A stretch of 59,183 nucleotides of DNA from Alphaproteobacteria bacterium. Its GTDB lineage: Bacteria; Pseudomonadota; Alphaproteobacteria; Rhizobiales; Xanthobacteraceae. The position numbers and the translations under genes are program-made. Of this stretch, positions 7,421 to 16,093 are shown piece after piece. How positions within the stretch are numbered: the stretch's first letter is position 1; each line of letters opens with the position of its first letter. The DNA is taken from positions 1 to 59,183 of the forward strand of contig VGEP01000029.1 in NCBI GenBank assembly GCA_016869215.1. The letters run 5' to 3'. The notes below the pieces were generated by a model. The model made no database searches, was not told the DNA's origin, and worked only from the letters and a program-made list of their open reading frames with translations.

Positions 7421-8185
7421 ATGCTCAAATCGCTGCAATTCAACGGCGAGGCCGTGGTCGTCACCGGCTCGGGCACCGGCATCGGGCGCTCGACCGCCGA
7501 GACGCTGGCCGAGATGGGCGCGACCGTCGTGCTGGTCGCGCGCACGCAATCGAAGCTCGACGAGGTGAAGGCCGCGATCGAGAAGGCTGGCGGCAAGGCC
7601 GAGACCTGCGCCGCCGACGTGTCGAAGGAGGCCGATGTCGGCAAGCTGCGCGATTTCGTGAAAGGCCGGTTTGGACGCTGCAAGGCGGTCGTCAACAACG
7701 CCGGCAACAATTTCATCGCGCCGGTCACCGAACTGTCGACTGAGAAATGGCGCGAGTTGATGGCGGTCGACCTCGACAGCATCTATTTCATGTGCCGCGA
7801 CTTCATCCCGCTGCTGCTGCAATCGAAGAACCCGGCGATCCTCAACGTCGCCTCGACCTTCGCGCACATCGGCAATCCGCAGATGCCGGTCTATTGCGCG
7901 GCCAAGGGCGGCGTGGTGTCGTTCACGCGCCAGCTTGCGGTCGATTACGGGCCGAAGGGCCTGCGGGTGAACTCGATCTGTCCGGGTCCGACGCTGTCGC
8001 CGCGCGTGAAGGGCTATTTCGACGCCGGCAAGGCCGACCCCGCGGGCACCTTGCAGAAGGTGATGCTCGGACGCTTCGCGCAATGCGAGGAGATCGGCAA
8101 TGTCGCCGCGTTCCTGGTATCGGACGCCGCAACCTTCGTGCACGGCGCGTCGATCCTGGTCGACGGCGGACAAACGATCAATTAG
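7421..8185 (+). CDS. SDR family oxidoreductase
   Basis: A 254-residue classical SDR. GAGGGAGG precedes the ATG. The cofactor loop TGSGTGIG, NNAGNN and the catalytic Ser plus YCAAK are all present, with the usual C-terminal DGGQTIN ending. It most resembles the 2,4-dienoyl-CoA reductase/3-oxoacyl reductase-like part of the family, but the substrate cannot be assigned. It is third in the hydrolase-LLM-SDR-CaiB operon, so it probably acts on a hydroxyl or keto group produced by the monooxygenase step or on an acyl-CoA made by the next gene. Confidence 0.92.
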   Translation: MLKSLQFNGEAVVVTGSGTGIGRSTAETLAEMGATVVLVARTQSKLDEVKAAIEKAGGKAETCAADVSKEADVGKLRDFVKGRFGRCKAVVNNAGNNFIAPVTELSTEKWRELMAVDLDSIYFMCRDFIPLLLQSKNPAILNVASTFAHIGNPQMPVYCAAKGGVVSFTRQLAVDYGPKGLRVNSICPGPTLSPRVKGYFDAGKADPAGTLQKVMLGRFAQCEEIGNVAAFLVSDAATFVHGASILVDGGQTIN

Positions 8186-8197
8186 GGGCCAGGCTCC

Positions 8198-9373
8198 GTG
8201 ACCTCGGTGCTCAAAGGCGTCCGCGTCGTCGAGTTGGGCACCATGATCACCGCCCCGCTCGCGGGCATGATGCTGGCCGACCTCGGCGCCGAGGTGATCA
8301 AGGTCGAGCATCCGCAGGGCGGCGATCCGTTCAGGAGCTTCCGCGGCGGCCTCTACAGTCCGCACTTCATCGCCTACAACCGCGGCAAGCGCTCGATCAA
8401 ACTGGACCTGCGAAACGCGGCCGGACAGGACGTGCTGCGCAAGCTGCTCGCGCGCGCCGACATCCTGCTGGAGAACTACCGTGCCGGTGTCATGGACCGG
8501 TTGGGATTTGCCACGGAGGCACTGCGCTCAGCCTACCCGCGCCTGATCCATTGCTCGATCACCGGTTTCGGCGCCGACGGGCCCTACAGCGCGCGGCCGG
8601 CGTACGACAGCGTGGGGCTCGCGCTCTCCGGCATCGCGAGCCTGTTGCTCGACCCGGAGAAGCCGCAGGCCGCAGGCCCGACCATTCCCGACAACGCCAC
8701 CGGAATGTTCGCCTGCTCCGGCATCCTCGGCGCGCTTTACGAGCGCGAGCGCACCGGCGAAGGCCGCCGCGTCGAGATCAACATGATGGAGGCGGCGATC
8801 GCCTTCATCCCGGACCCGTTCGCCAACCACACCCAGATGGGCATCGAGAACACGCCGCTGACGCGCGTCGCAAGCTCGCACTCGTTCGCGTTCCGCTGCG
8901 CCGACGGCAGGCTGCTCGCGGTGCACCTGTCGTCGCAGCCGAAGTTCTGGGAGGGGTTGCTTGCCGCGCTGGAGCGGACGGAACTGGCGCAGGACGAACG
9001 TTTCGCGACGCGCGAGGCGCGGATCAACAACTACGTCGCGCTGACGCAGGCGCTGGCGAAAACCGTCGGGACGAAGCCGCGCGCCGAATGGATGACGCGG
9101 CTCGAAACGAACGACGTGCCGTTCGCCCCGGTGCACAACATCCCCGAGGTGATCGACGACGAACAGGTGAAGCACCTGCAAACCTTCCGCACGCTCAAAC
9201 ACCCGACCGAGGGCGACATCGTCGCGATCCGCCGGCCGGTGCGGATCGACGGCGGGCGCGACGGCTCCGACCTGCCCGCGCCGACATTGGGACAGCACAC
9301 GGACGAGGTGCTGGGCGAATTGGGATGTGGCGCGGAGGAGATTGCGAAGCTGAAAGCGGCAAAGGTGATCTGA
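8198..9373 (+). CDS. CaiB/BaiF family CoA-transferase
   Basis: A 391-residue class III CoA-transferase. It starts at a GTG 13 bases after the SDR stop. The N-terminal LKGVRVVELGTMITAPLAGMMLADLGAEVIKVEHP is the family hallmark, followed by NRGKRSIKLDL, ADILLENYRAGVMDRLG and PDNATGMFACSGILGALYERERTGEG, which contains the conserved Asp that forms the acyl-enzyme. It moves CoA between carboxylic acids, thereby activating an organic acid for degradation. It is the last gene of the operon starting at the hydrolase. A second paralogue is at 44366-45604. Confidence 0.92.
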   Translation: MTSVLKGVRVVELGTMITAPLAGMMLADLGAEVIKVEHPQGGDPFRSFRGGLYSPHFIAYNRGKRSIKLDLRNAAGQDVLRKLLARADILLENYRAGVMDRLGFATEALRSAYPRLIHCSITGFGADGPYSARPAYDSVGLALSGIASLLLDPEKPQAAGPTIPDNATGMFACSGILGALYERERTGEGRRVEINMMEAAIAFIPDPFANHTQMGIENTPLTRVASSHSFAFRCADGRLLAVHLSSQPKFWEGLLAALERTELAQDERFATREARINNYVALTQALAKTVGTKPRAEWMTRLETNDVPFAPVHNIPEVIDDEQVKHLQTFRTLKHPTEGDIVAIRRPVRIDGGRDGSDLPAPTLGQHTDEVLGELGCGAEEIAKLKAAKVI

Positions 9374-9398
9374 ATCCGCGCGCCGCGAGCGATCCGCC

Positions 9399-9794
9399 CT
9401 ACTCGATCACCGCAATCGCGTTGATCTCGATCAGGTACTCCGGCGAAGTCATCTTCGAAATCTCGACCATCGTCGACGCCGGCGCCGGCGGCTTGAAATA
9501 CTCGCGCCGCACTTTGTGGATCTTCTCGAAGTGCTCCATATTGCGCACGTAGACGTCGACGCGGCAGATGTCGTCGAGCGTGCCGCCCGCGGCCTCGACC
9601 GCCGCCTTGACGTTCTCGCACACCTGCTTGGTCTGCGCCTCCACGTCGCCGATGCCGGCGATGGTGCCGTCCGGCCGCCGCGACGTCATGCCGGAGATGA
9701 ACACGATGCGCCCGCGGGCCTCGATCACGGTGGCCTGCGAGAAATGGCCGTTGGGCTTGGCGATCTTGTCGGAACTGATCTGCTTCTTGGGCAT
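9399..9794 (-). CDS. RidA family protein (Arg-less variant)
   Basis: A 131-residue RidA/YjgF/UK114 protein with GAGGA before the ATG. It shows the family pattern FSQATVIEARGRIVFISGM, DVEAQTKQVCENVKAAVEAAGGTLDDI, and the C-terminal INAIAVIE. In E. coli RidA the imine-hydrolysing Arg lies in FPARSCVEV; here the aligned segment is PAPASTMVEI, so that Arg is absent. Archetypal 2-aminoacrylate deaminase activity is therefore doubtful, and it belongs with the less understood Rid subgroups. It converges on the CaiB gene of an LLM-containing operon; a second LLM-RidA association occurs at 46.8-48.1 kb. Confidence 0.9.
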   Translation of the reverse strand: MPKKQISSDKIAKPNGHFSQATVIEARGRIVFISGMTSRRPDGTIAGIGDVEAQTKQVCENVKAAVEAAGGTLDDICRVDVYVRNMEHFEKIHKVRREYFKPPAPASTMVEISKMTSPEYLIEINAIAVIE

Positions 9795-9844
9795 GGCGTC
9801 CTCGTGAATGTTTCGTCCGGCGCCAAGTGTGGTTCAATGACGCC

Positions 9845-9891
9845 AGCATGATCCCGAAAAGTGGGAACCGGTTTTCGGACAAGATCATGCT
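9845..9891. repeat. Dispersed Rhizobiales-type intergenic palindrome
   Basis: AGCATGATC (9845-9853) and GATCATGCT (9883-9891) form perfect ends, with nested arms CCGAAAA (9854-9860) and TTTTCGG (9872-9878). I recognise the GATCCCGAAAAGTGGGAACC core as a very common intergenic element in Bradyrhizobium-like genomes. It sits between the RidA gene and the amidase and ends with an in-frame stop for the amidase reading frame. Confidence 0.8.
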
Positions 9892-9935
9892 GAAATAAAG
9901 CCGGCAAGGGGCGCACCATCGAACCGCTCAACGAG

Positions 9936-11201
9936 TTGACGGCCACGGACATCGTCGCGGCGATTGGCGAAGGCCGCACCACCTGCGAGGCCGTCGCGCG
10001 TGCCTGCCTCGAACGGATCGCGGCGCGCGAGCCGGACGTGCATGCGTTCGCGCATCTCGATCCGGACGCGAGCATTACAACCGCCCGCGCGCTCGACCGA
10101 AGCGGGGCGCGCGGGCCGCTGCACGGCGTGCCGTTCGGCGTGAAAGACATTATCGACACCTTCGACATGCCGACCGAATGGGGCACGCCGATCCACAAGG
10201 GACGCCAGCCCGGCCGCGACGCGGCCTGCGTCGCCCTCGCCCGCAAGGCCGGCGGGCTGATGCTCGGCAAGACCGTCACCACCGAATTCGCCAACCTGCA
10301 CCCCAGCCCGACCTGCAACCCGCGCGATCTCAAACGTACGCCGGGCGGCTCCTCCAGCGGCTCGGCCGCGGCGGTCGCCGATTTCATGCTGCCGGTCGCC
10401 ATCGGCACCCAGACCACCGGCTCCACCATCCGCCCGGCATCGTTCTGCGGCGTCTTCGGCTATCGGCCGACCTGGGGCGAGCACCGCCTGCACGGCGTGA
10501 TGGAAGCGTCGGGCTCGCTCGACACGCTCGGCGTGCTGGCGCGCTCGGTCGAGGACATCGCCCTGATCCGCGACGTGATGCTTGGCATTGCGCCGGAGCC
10601 GGTCGCGGATTTGCCCCGGCCGCCGCGCATCGGGTTCTGCCGCAGCCACGTCTGGGATCAGGTCGAGCCTTCGACACGCGCGCTCGTCGAAGATGCCGCG
10701 GCGCGCCTCGCCCGCGCCGGAGCATCCGTGCACGACATGGACCTGCCGCCGGGCTGCGAGCGGCTGAACGACGCGCACCGCACCATTTCGAGCTTCGAGT
10801 TCGCCCGCACCTTCACATACGAGATCGAGAATCACTGGGACGAAATCAGCGAGACGCTGCGCGGCGGGCGGCTCCACGACGGCATTCACGGCAGCTTCGA
10901 GAAATACATCGAGGCGCTGGGTATTGCCGAGACCTGCCGCAGGCGGCTCGATGCGGTCTTCGACAGCTACGACCTGCTGCTCGCGCCCGCGGCCTTCGGC
11001 GAGGCGCCGGAGGGCATGTTCGCCTTCGCCGGCGTACCGCTCTACCAGATCTGGACCACGCTGCACCTGCCCGCAATTTCGCTCCCCGCTTTCACGGGGC
11101 CGAACGGAATGCCGGTCGGCGTGCAACTGCTTGCCAAACGCCATGCCGACCGCACACTGTTCGCCGGCGCGCGCTGGGCGTGGCGGGCGCTGATGCAATA
11201 A
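9936..11201 (+). CDS. Amidase signature family protein
   Basis: About 421 residues if started at the TTG at 9936. The amidase signature triad is visible: Lys in FGVKDIID (about residue 70), the cis-Ser in the GGSSSGSA loop (about 139-143) and the nucleophile Ser in GTQTTGSTIRPAS (about 163). The family hydrolyses carboxamides to acid plus ammonia. No ATG or GTG exists between the upstream in-frame stop at 9891 and 9936. A strong AAGGGG at 9906-9911 sits six bases before an in-frame ATC at 9918, so the true start may be non-canonical. It is the first gene of the co-directional block running to 24888. Confidence 0.88.
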   Translation: MTATDIVAAIGEGRTTCEAVARACLERIAAREPDVHAFAHLDPDASITTARALDRSGARGPLHGVPFGVKDIIDTFDMPTEWGTPIHKGRQPGRDAACVALARKAGGLMLGKTVTTEFANLHPSPTCNPRDLKRTPGGSSSGSAAAVADFMLPVAIGTQTTGSTIRPASFCGVFGYRPTWGEHRLHGVMEASGSLDTLGVLARSVEDIALIRDVMLGIAPEPVADLPRPPRIGFCRSHVWDQVEPSTRALVEDAAARLARAGASVHDMDLPPGCERLNDAHRTISSFEFARTFTYEIENHWDEISETLRGGRLHDGIHGSFEKYIEALGIAETCRRRLDAVFDSYDLLLAPAAFGEAPEGMFAFAGVPLYQIWTTLHLPAISLPAFTGPNGMPVGVQLLAKRHADRTLFAGARWAWRALMQ

Positions 11202-11211
11202 GGGGAATGAC

Positions 11212-12375
11212 ATGGTTTCGATGCCGAGCGAGCCGACCTGGCAGGTGACCTTTCCGGGCAACCTGCGCTGGAGCAACGCTACACAGATCGTCAAAGGCAT
11301 GGTGGCCTACGGCGCGGCGGCGATGGCGGAGATCGACCTGATCGTGCGGCGGCTGCGCGAGCGCGCTGGCGAACCCGACCTCGATAAGGCCTGGGCCGAG
11401 GAGTGGTCGCGCGAAGCCGACCGCGTCGCCAGGATCGGCGACGAGGCTGACGCCGACGGACGCGCGATCACCGCCGGCAACCAGTACATGCGCGCCGGCA
11501 ACTACTACTACAGCGCCGAGCGATTCATCCCGCCGGGCGACGAGAAGATGGCGATGTATCGCAAGGCGCTGCGCTGCTACCAGGCGGCGATGCAGCGCCT
11601 GCATCCGGAGATCGAACGGGTCGAGGTGCCCTACGAGGACACCAGCCTGCCCGCGTGGTTCGTCAAGGGCCGCGGGCTGGGCAAGCGCCCGACCATGGTG
11701 ATGTTCGACGGCATGGACAACGCCAAGGAGATGAGCGTGATCTTCGCCGGCATCGACTTTGCCAAGCGCGGCATCAACGTGCTGGCGATCGACGGACCGG
11801 GCCAGTCCGAGCCGCTGCGGCTGCACAACATGCCGACCCGCCACGACTACGAGGTCGCCGGCACCGCGGCCTACGACTACGTCACCTCGCGGCCGGAGGT
11901 CGATCCGGCGCGCGTTGCGGTGATGGGCTACAGCTTCGGCGGCTATCAGGCACCGCGCATCTGCGCGTTCGAGAAACGCTACGCCGCCTGCGTGTGCCTC
12001 GGCGCGATGCACTGGAACGTCTACGACTTCGTGAAGGGCCACGCGCCGGCCGATCCGCGGCAGACCTCGGGCTCCACATTCCAGTGGCGTTGGGTGACCG
12101 GCGCGCCCGACGTGCCCACCGCATTGGAATGGGCCAAGAAGTTCACGCTTGAAGGCGTGGCCGAGAAGGTCGAATGCCCGGTTCTGATCCTGCACGGCGA
12201 GAACGACCGCGTGGTGCCCATTGCCGATGCACACAAGCTCCATGAGCGGATCGGCTCGAAAAACAAGCACCTGAAAATCTTCACCGAAGCCGAAGGCGGC
12301 GCGGAGCATTGTCAGGTCGACAACCGCCAGTTGGGCGTCGACATTATCGGCGACTGGCTGCTCAAGACGCTCTGA
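11212..12375 (+). CDS. Alpha/beta hydrolase, 2,6-dihydropseudooxynicotine hydrolase-like
   Basis: A 387-residue protein with AGGGGA before the ATG. It has a helical N-terminal cap of about 140 residues (including SNATQIVKGM and GEPDLDKAWAEEW) followed by an alpha/beta hydrolase core. Core motifs are the nucleophile elbow MGYSFGG (Ser about 241), HGENDRVVPI (Asp) and GGAEHCQVDN (His). This architecture matches the FrsA/DUF1100-like branch that includes the C-C bond hydrolase of nicotine catabolism in Paenarthrobacter. Ring-ketone C-C cleavage is plausible, but ester or amide hydrolysis cannot be excluded. A clear paralogue lies at 17137-18303, and the molybdenum hydroxylase genes lie between the two. 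Confidence 0.85.
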   Translation: MVSMPSEPTWQVTFPGNLRWSNATQIVKGMVAYGAAAMAEIDLIVRRLRERAGEPDLDKAWAEEWSREADRVARIGDEADADGRAITAGNQYMRAGNYYYSAERFIPPGDEKMAMYRKALRCYQAAMQRLHPEIERVEVPYEDTSLPAWFVKGRGLGKRPTMVMFDGMDNAKEMSVIFAGIDFAKRGINVLAIDGPGQSEPLRLHNMPTRHDYEVAGTAAYDYVTSRPEVDPARVAVMGYSFGGYQAPRICAFEKRYAACVCLGAMHWNVYDFVKGHAPADPRQTSGSTFQWRWVTGAPDVPTALEWAKKFTLEGVAEKVECPVLILHGENDRVVPIADAHKLHERIGSKNKHLKIFTEAEGGAEHCQVDNRQLGVDIIGDWLLKTL

Positions 12376-12476
12376 CCCGCGGCCGGCCGGCACATGCGGC
12401 GGAAGGTCTCCCCTATCGACGCCGGACCCGGTCCGTGGTCGAATGGCGCAATGCCAAGAATTTGAGGGGGAATATC

Positions 12477-13466
12477 ATGCGGCATGCTATCCGCCTGCTT
12501 TCGATTTTCGGCCTGATGCTCGGCCTCACGGCCGGCGCGTTTGCACAAGCCAACTATCCCGAACGGCCTGTGCGCTTCGTCATCGCCTTCCCGCCGGGCG
12601 GCGCGACCGACACGTTCTTCCGTGCCATCTCGCACGAATATTCGCAGGCGCTCGGCGGCTCGATCGTCATCGAGAACCGCGGCGGCGCGGGCGGCTATAT
12701 CGCCTGGCAGCACGTGGCGGCGGCGGCGAACGATGGGTACACCGTGCTGGTTGCCGAGAACGCGCTGGGCATCAACCAGGCGCTGTTCAAAAAGCATCCC
12801 TCCGGCTTCAACCCGCTGGTGCAATACGACGCGGTCGCCGCGATGGCGAACACCGCCCTCGCCTGGACCGTCGCCAACAAGGTGCCGGCCAACAACTTCA
12901 AGGAATTCATCGCCTGGGCGAAGTCGCGTCCGACCAAGTTCGACTACGGCCACGCCGGCCCCGGCAGCGTGTCGCATCTGGTGCCGGAGGTCATTTTCGA
13001 CGGCGCCGGCATCCAGGGCCAGCCGGTGCCGTTCCGGGGCGGCGGACCGGCGGCGCAGGCGGTCGCGGGCGGGCACGTCGACGTGGTCACGTTGTCGGTC
13101 GCCGTCGCCAAAGGTCAGGTCGAAGGCAAGCTGGCAAAGACCCTGTTCGTGACCAGCAAAAATCGCTCGCCGGCGATGCCTGACGTGCCGTCGCTGTCCG
13201 AGCTTGGACTGAAGTTCGCGGACGTCGACCTCGACTTCTGGTGGGGGCTGTTCGTGCCGAAGGGCGTACCGGAGCCGATCAAGGCCAAGCTCGAAGCGGC
13301 GATGAAGACGACCATGTCGAACCCGGCCGTGCGCGAACGGCTGATCAAGGTTGGCACCGACCCGACGTTTGCGCCGGGCCCCGCGCTGCGCACCAAGCTG
13401 GAGCGCGAGATCGCCAACTGGTCGAAGTTCATCGATGCCAAGGGCATCACGATGGAGCAGAAATAG
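12477..13466 (+). CDS. Tripartite tricarboxylate transporter (Bug/TctC) substrate-binding protein
   Basis: A 329-residue periplasmic binding protein. Start at the ATG at 12477 after GAGGGGG; the open frame extends further up but without a leader. A cleavable signal peptide (MRHAIRLLSIFGLMLGLTAGAFAQA) leads to YPERPVRFVIAFPPGGATDTFFR, the Bug hallmark. The rest follows the family, ending with the 'FWWGLFVPKGVPEPIKAKL' region. Bug proteins bind carboxylates or small aromatics and feed a TctAB permease. No tctA or tctB is in the window. It sits six bases before the iron-sulfur subunit gene, so its ligand may be the substrate of that hydroxylase. Confidence 0.92.
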   Translation: MRHAIRLLSIFGLMLGLTAGAFAQANYPERPVRFVIAFPPGGATDTFFRAISHEYSQALGGSIVIENRGGAGGYIAWQHVAAAANDGYTVLVAENALGINQALFKKHPSGFNPLVQYDAVAAMANTALAWTVANKVPANNFKEFIAWAKSRPTKFDYGHAGPGSVSHLVPEVIFDGAGIQGQPVPFRGGGPAAQAVAGGHVDVVTLSVAVAKGQVEGKLAKTLFVTSKNRSPAMPDVPSLSELGLKFADVDLDFWWGLFVPKGVPEPIKAKLEAAMKTTMSNPAVRERLIKVGTDPTFAPGPALRTKLEREIANWSKFIDAKGITMEQK

Positions 13467-13472
13467 TTTCGC

Positions 13473-13949
13473 GTGAGCGAGCTTCATTTCATCGTCAACG
13501 GCAAGTCCGTTCGCGTCGAGACCGACGGCAGCAAGCCGCTGCTGTCGGTCTTGCGCGACGATTTAAATCTGCGCGGTACGCATTTCGGCTGCGGCACCGA
13601 GCAGTGCGGCGCCTGCATGGTGCTGATCGACGGCAAGCCTGCGCATTCGTGCTCGCGCGAGGCGCAGACCGTGGCGGGCCATAGCATCACGACCGTCGAG
13701 GGCCTGTCGCAGAACGGCGCGCTGAGCCCGCTGCAGCAGGCGTTCCTGGACGAGCAAGCCGGCCAGTGCGGTTATTGCCTGTCAGGCATCCTCATCTCGG
13801 CCTCGGCGCTGCTCGCCGCGAATCCTGCGCCGACGCGTGCCGAAGTGATCGCGGCTCTCGATCCCCATCTCTGCCGCTGCGGCATCCACAACCGCGTGAT
13901 CCGCGCGGTGCAGAAGGCCGGCGCGGCGATGGCGGGAGCGCCGCGATGA
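13473..13949 (+). CDS. (2Fe-2S) subunit of a molybdenum hydroxylase (IorA-like)
   Basis: A 158-residue two-cluster ferredoxin-like subunit, GTG start. The N-terminal plant-type cluster ligands are Cys40, Cys45, Cys48 and Cys60 (GCGTEQCGACMV...HSC). The second, helical cluster uses Cys99, Cys102, Cys134 and Cys136 (GQCGYCLSG...LCRCG). This is the small subunit pattern of xanthine oxidase-family hydroxylases such as isoquinoline 1-oxidoreductase and nicotinate dehydrogenase. It passes electrons from the molybdenum site. It overlaps the large-subunit start by four bases (ATGA). No FAD-subunit gene is present, as in the IorAB type, where electrons go to a cytochrome or other acceptor. Confidence 0.93.
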   Translation: MSELHFIVNGKSVRVETDGSKPLLSVLRDDLNLRGTHFGCGTEQCGACMVLIDGKPAHSCSREAQTVAGHSITTVEGLSQNGALSPLQQAFLDEQAGQCGYCLSGILISASALLAANPAPTRAEVIAALDPHLCRCGIHNRVIRAVQKAGAAMAGAPR

Positions 13950-16069
13950 TCGACACCAAGCTGCCGCTCAGCCTGACCGACAATCCGATTCTGTCGCAAT
14001 GGATCGCCTTCAACGAACCCGGCCGCGTGCGCGTCGGCTCCGGCAAGGTCGAGATCGGCCAGGGTATCCTTACGGCGTTGACGCAAATTGCAGCCGAAGA
14101 GCTCGATCTCGGCGTCGAGCAGGTCAACCTCGTGTCCGGCCAGACCGACGTGAGCCCGGCGGAAGGCTTCACGTCCGGAAGTTATTCCATCGCCGTCGGC
14201 GGCGCGTCGATCCGGCTGGTCTGCGCCGAAGTGCGCGCGCTGTTCCTCGACCGGCTCGCCGAGACGCTGAAATGCCCTGTGGCAGAGCTTTCGGTCGCGA
14301 ACGGAAAATTCCTGCGCAACGGCAAGGGCACCGGCCGCGACTACTGGTCGATGGCGGTTGAGATCGACCTGGAACGCCGCGCGAGTGGCACCGCGCCGGT
14401 CAAGAAGCCGTCGAGCTACAGGATCGTCGGCAAGCATCTGCCGAGGCTCGACCTGCCCGCGAAGATTTCCGGCAAGGGCTTCGTCCACGACATGGCGCCG
14501 AACGGCGTGCTGCACGCCCGCGTGCTGCGCCAGCCGTGGCGCGGCGCGCATCTGGCCGCGCTCGACGAGGCTGCCGTGCGCAAAGCCGCGCAAGCACCGA
14601 TCGACATCCTGCGCGAAGGCGAGTTCGTCGCCTTCACCTCCGCCGACGAGACCGCGATCATGCGCGCCGCCGAAGCCGCGCGCACGCTTGCCAAGTGGGA
14701 CGGCGGCGCGCCGGTGCCCGACGACGCGGGCACGCCGGACTGGCTCAAGCGGCAAAGCGCACGCAGCCGCACGGTCGAGACCGGCGTCCAGACGCCGGCG
14801 CAGGGCAACCGTGTGGTCGAGGCGAGCTTCTCGCGGCCGTTCCTGACCTACAGCTCCATCGGTACGGCCTGTGCGCTGGCGGAGTGGAAGGACGGCCATC
14901 TCAACGTCTGGTCGCACACGCAAGGCCCGGCCGTGCTGCGCGACTGGCTCGCGCGCGCGCTGAAGCTCGAAGCCAGGCAAGTCACCGTGATCCACACCCA
15001 CGGGGCGGGCGCCTACGGCCACAACACCGCCGACGATGCCGCGTTCGATGCATCGTTTCTGGCGATGCGCCATCCAGGCCGCACCATCCGGGTGCAATGG
15101 TCGCGCGAGGACGAGTTCCTCGGCGCGCCGATCTCGACCGCCATGGCAATCGACCTGCGCGCTGTGCTCGACGCGGACAACAAGCCCGCCGACTGGACCA
15201 TCGAAATCTGGAGCCCGCCGCACGCGCAGCGACCGGGCATGAATGGCAACGCGAATTTCTCGAGCGAGACCGCGCTCCCCAATCCGCTGCCGATGAACCC
15301 GCTCGGCGACGTGCCCGACGAGCGCGGCGGCGGCGCGACCCGCAACGCGGTCGCAATCTACGACCTGCCGCGCCACCGGCTGGTGCACCACCTGCTGCCG
15401 GAGGTGCCGATCCGCACCTCGTCGCTGCGCGGGCTCGGCGCCTGGGCCAACGTCTATGCCATCGAGATGTTCATCGACGAGCTGGCGGAACTGGCGGGCG
15501 AGGACCCGATCGCGTACCGGCTTTCGCTGCTCTCCGATCCCCGCCCTCGGCGCGTGGTCGAGACCGCGGCGAAGATAAGCGGCTGGTTCGACAAGCCGAA
15601 GCTGCCCGAAGGCACGGCGCGCGGCTTCGGCTTCGCGCGCTACAAGAACATCGCCGCGTTCGCCGCCGTCGTGGTCGAGGCCGAGGTCGCCGAAGATATT
15701 CGGCTCAAGCGCATCTGGTGCGCGGCCGACGCAGGCCTCGTGATCTCGCCGGACGGCGCAAGAAACCAGGTCGAAGGCGGCATCATCATGGGCGCGAGCT
15801 TCGTGATGCGCGAGCAGGTGAAATTCGCGGGCGGCCGCGTCGCCAATTCGACGTGGGACGACTATCCGATCCTGCGCTTCAGCGACATTCCGGACATCGA
15901 CATCGAGCTGATCGACAACCCGAACGAACCGGCGCTCGGCCTGGGCGAAGCTTCGGTCGGCCCGACCGGCGCCGCGATCGGCAACGCCGTCGCCCGCGCG
16001 CTCGGCAAGCGCATCCGCGATTTGCCGCTGACTCGCGAGCGGATCGTCGCTACTCTGATGGCGGACTGA
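13946..16069 (+). CDS. Molybdopterin-binding large subunit of a molybdenum hydroxylase (IorB-like)
   Basis: A 707-residue catalytic subunit starting at the ATG at 13946, which overlaps the iron-sulfur gene stop. Recognisable parts are RVGSGKVEIGQGILTAL and GFTSGSYSIAVGGASIR (Mo-cofactor region), LDLPAKISGKGFVHDM, the THGAGAYGHNTADDAAFD segment, VPIRTSSLRGLGAWANVYAIE, and GLGEASVGPTGAAIGNAV with the Glu that acts as base in this family. The enzyme should hydroxylate a carbon next to nitrogen in a heterocycle, or oxidise an aldehyde, using water. There is no twin-arginine leader, so a cytoplasmic location is likely. The substrate is unproven; an N-heteroaromatic is the best guess given the flanking hydrolases. 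Confidence 0.9.
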   Translation: MIDTKLPLSLTDNPILSQWIAFNEPGRVRVGSGKVEIGQGILTALTQIAAEELDLGVEQVNLVSGQTDVSPAEGFTSGSYSIAVGGASIRLVCAEVRALFLDRLAETLKCPVAELSVANGKFLRNGKGTGRDYWSMAVEIDLERRASGTAPVKKPSSYRIVGKHLPRLDLPAKISGKGFVHDMAPNGVLHARVLRQPWRGAHLAALDEAAVRKAAQAPIDILREGEFVAFTSADETAIMRAAEAARTLAKWDGGAPVPDDAGTPDWLKRQSARSRTVETGVQTPAQGNRVVEASFSRPFLTYSSIGTACALAEWKDGHLNVWSHTQGPAVLRDWLARALKLEARQVTVIHTHGAGAYGHNTADDAAFDASFLAMRHPGRTIRVQWSREDEFLGAPISTAMAIDLRAVLDADNKPADWTIEIWSPPHAQRPGMNGNANFSSETALPNPLPMNPLGDVPDERGGGATRNAVAIYDLPRHRLVHHLLPEVPIRTSSLRGLGAWANVYAIEMFIDELAELAGEDPIAYRLSLLSDPRPRRVVETAAKISGWFDKPKLPEGTARGFGFARYKNIAAFAAVVVEAEVAEDIRLKRIWCAADAGLVISPDGARNQVEGGIIMGASFVMREQVKFAGGRVANSTWDDYPILRFSDIPDIDIELIDNPNEPALGLGEASVGPTGAAIGNAVARALGKRIRDLPLTRERIVATLMAD

Positions 16070-16093
16070 CACAAGAAACTAGGGGAGAATGGA

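Noticed and set aside
13473-16069. Carbon monoxide dehydrogenase (CoxSL)
   Set aside because: The large subunit lacks the CoxL active-site loop and there is no CoxM-type FAD gene; the two-subunit order and motifs fit the IorAB type.
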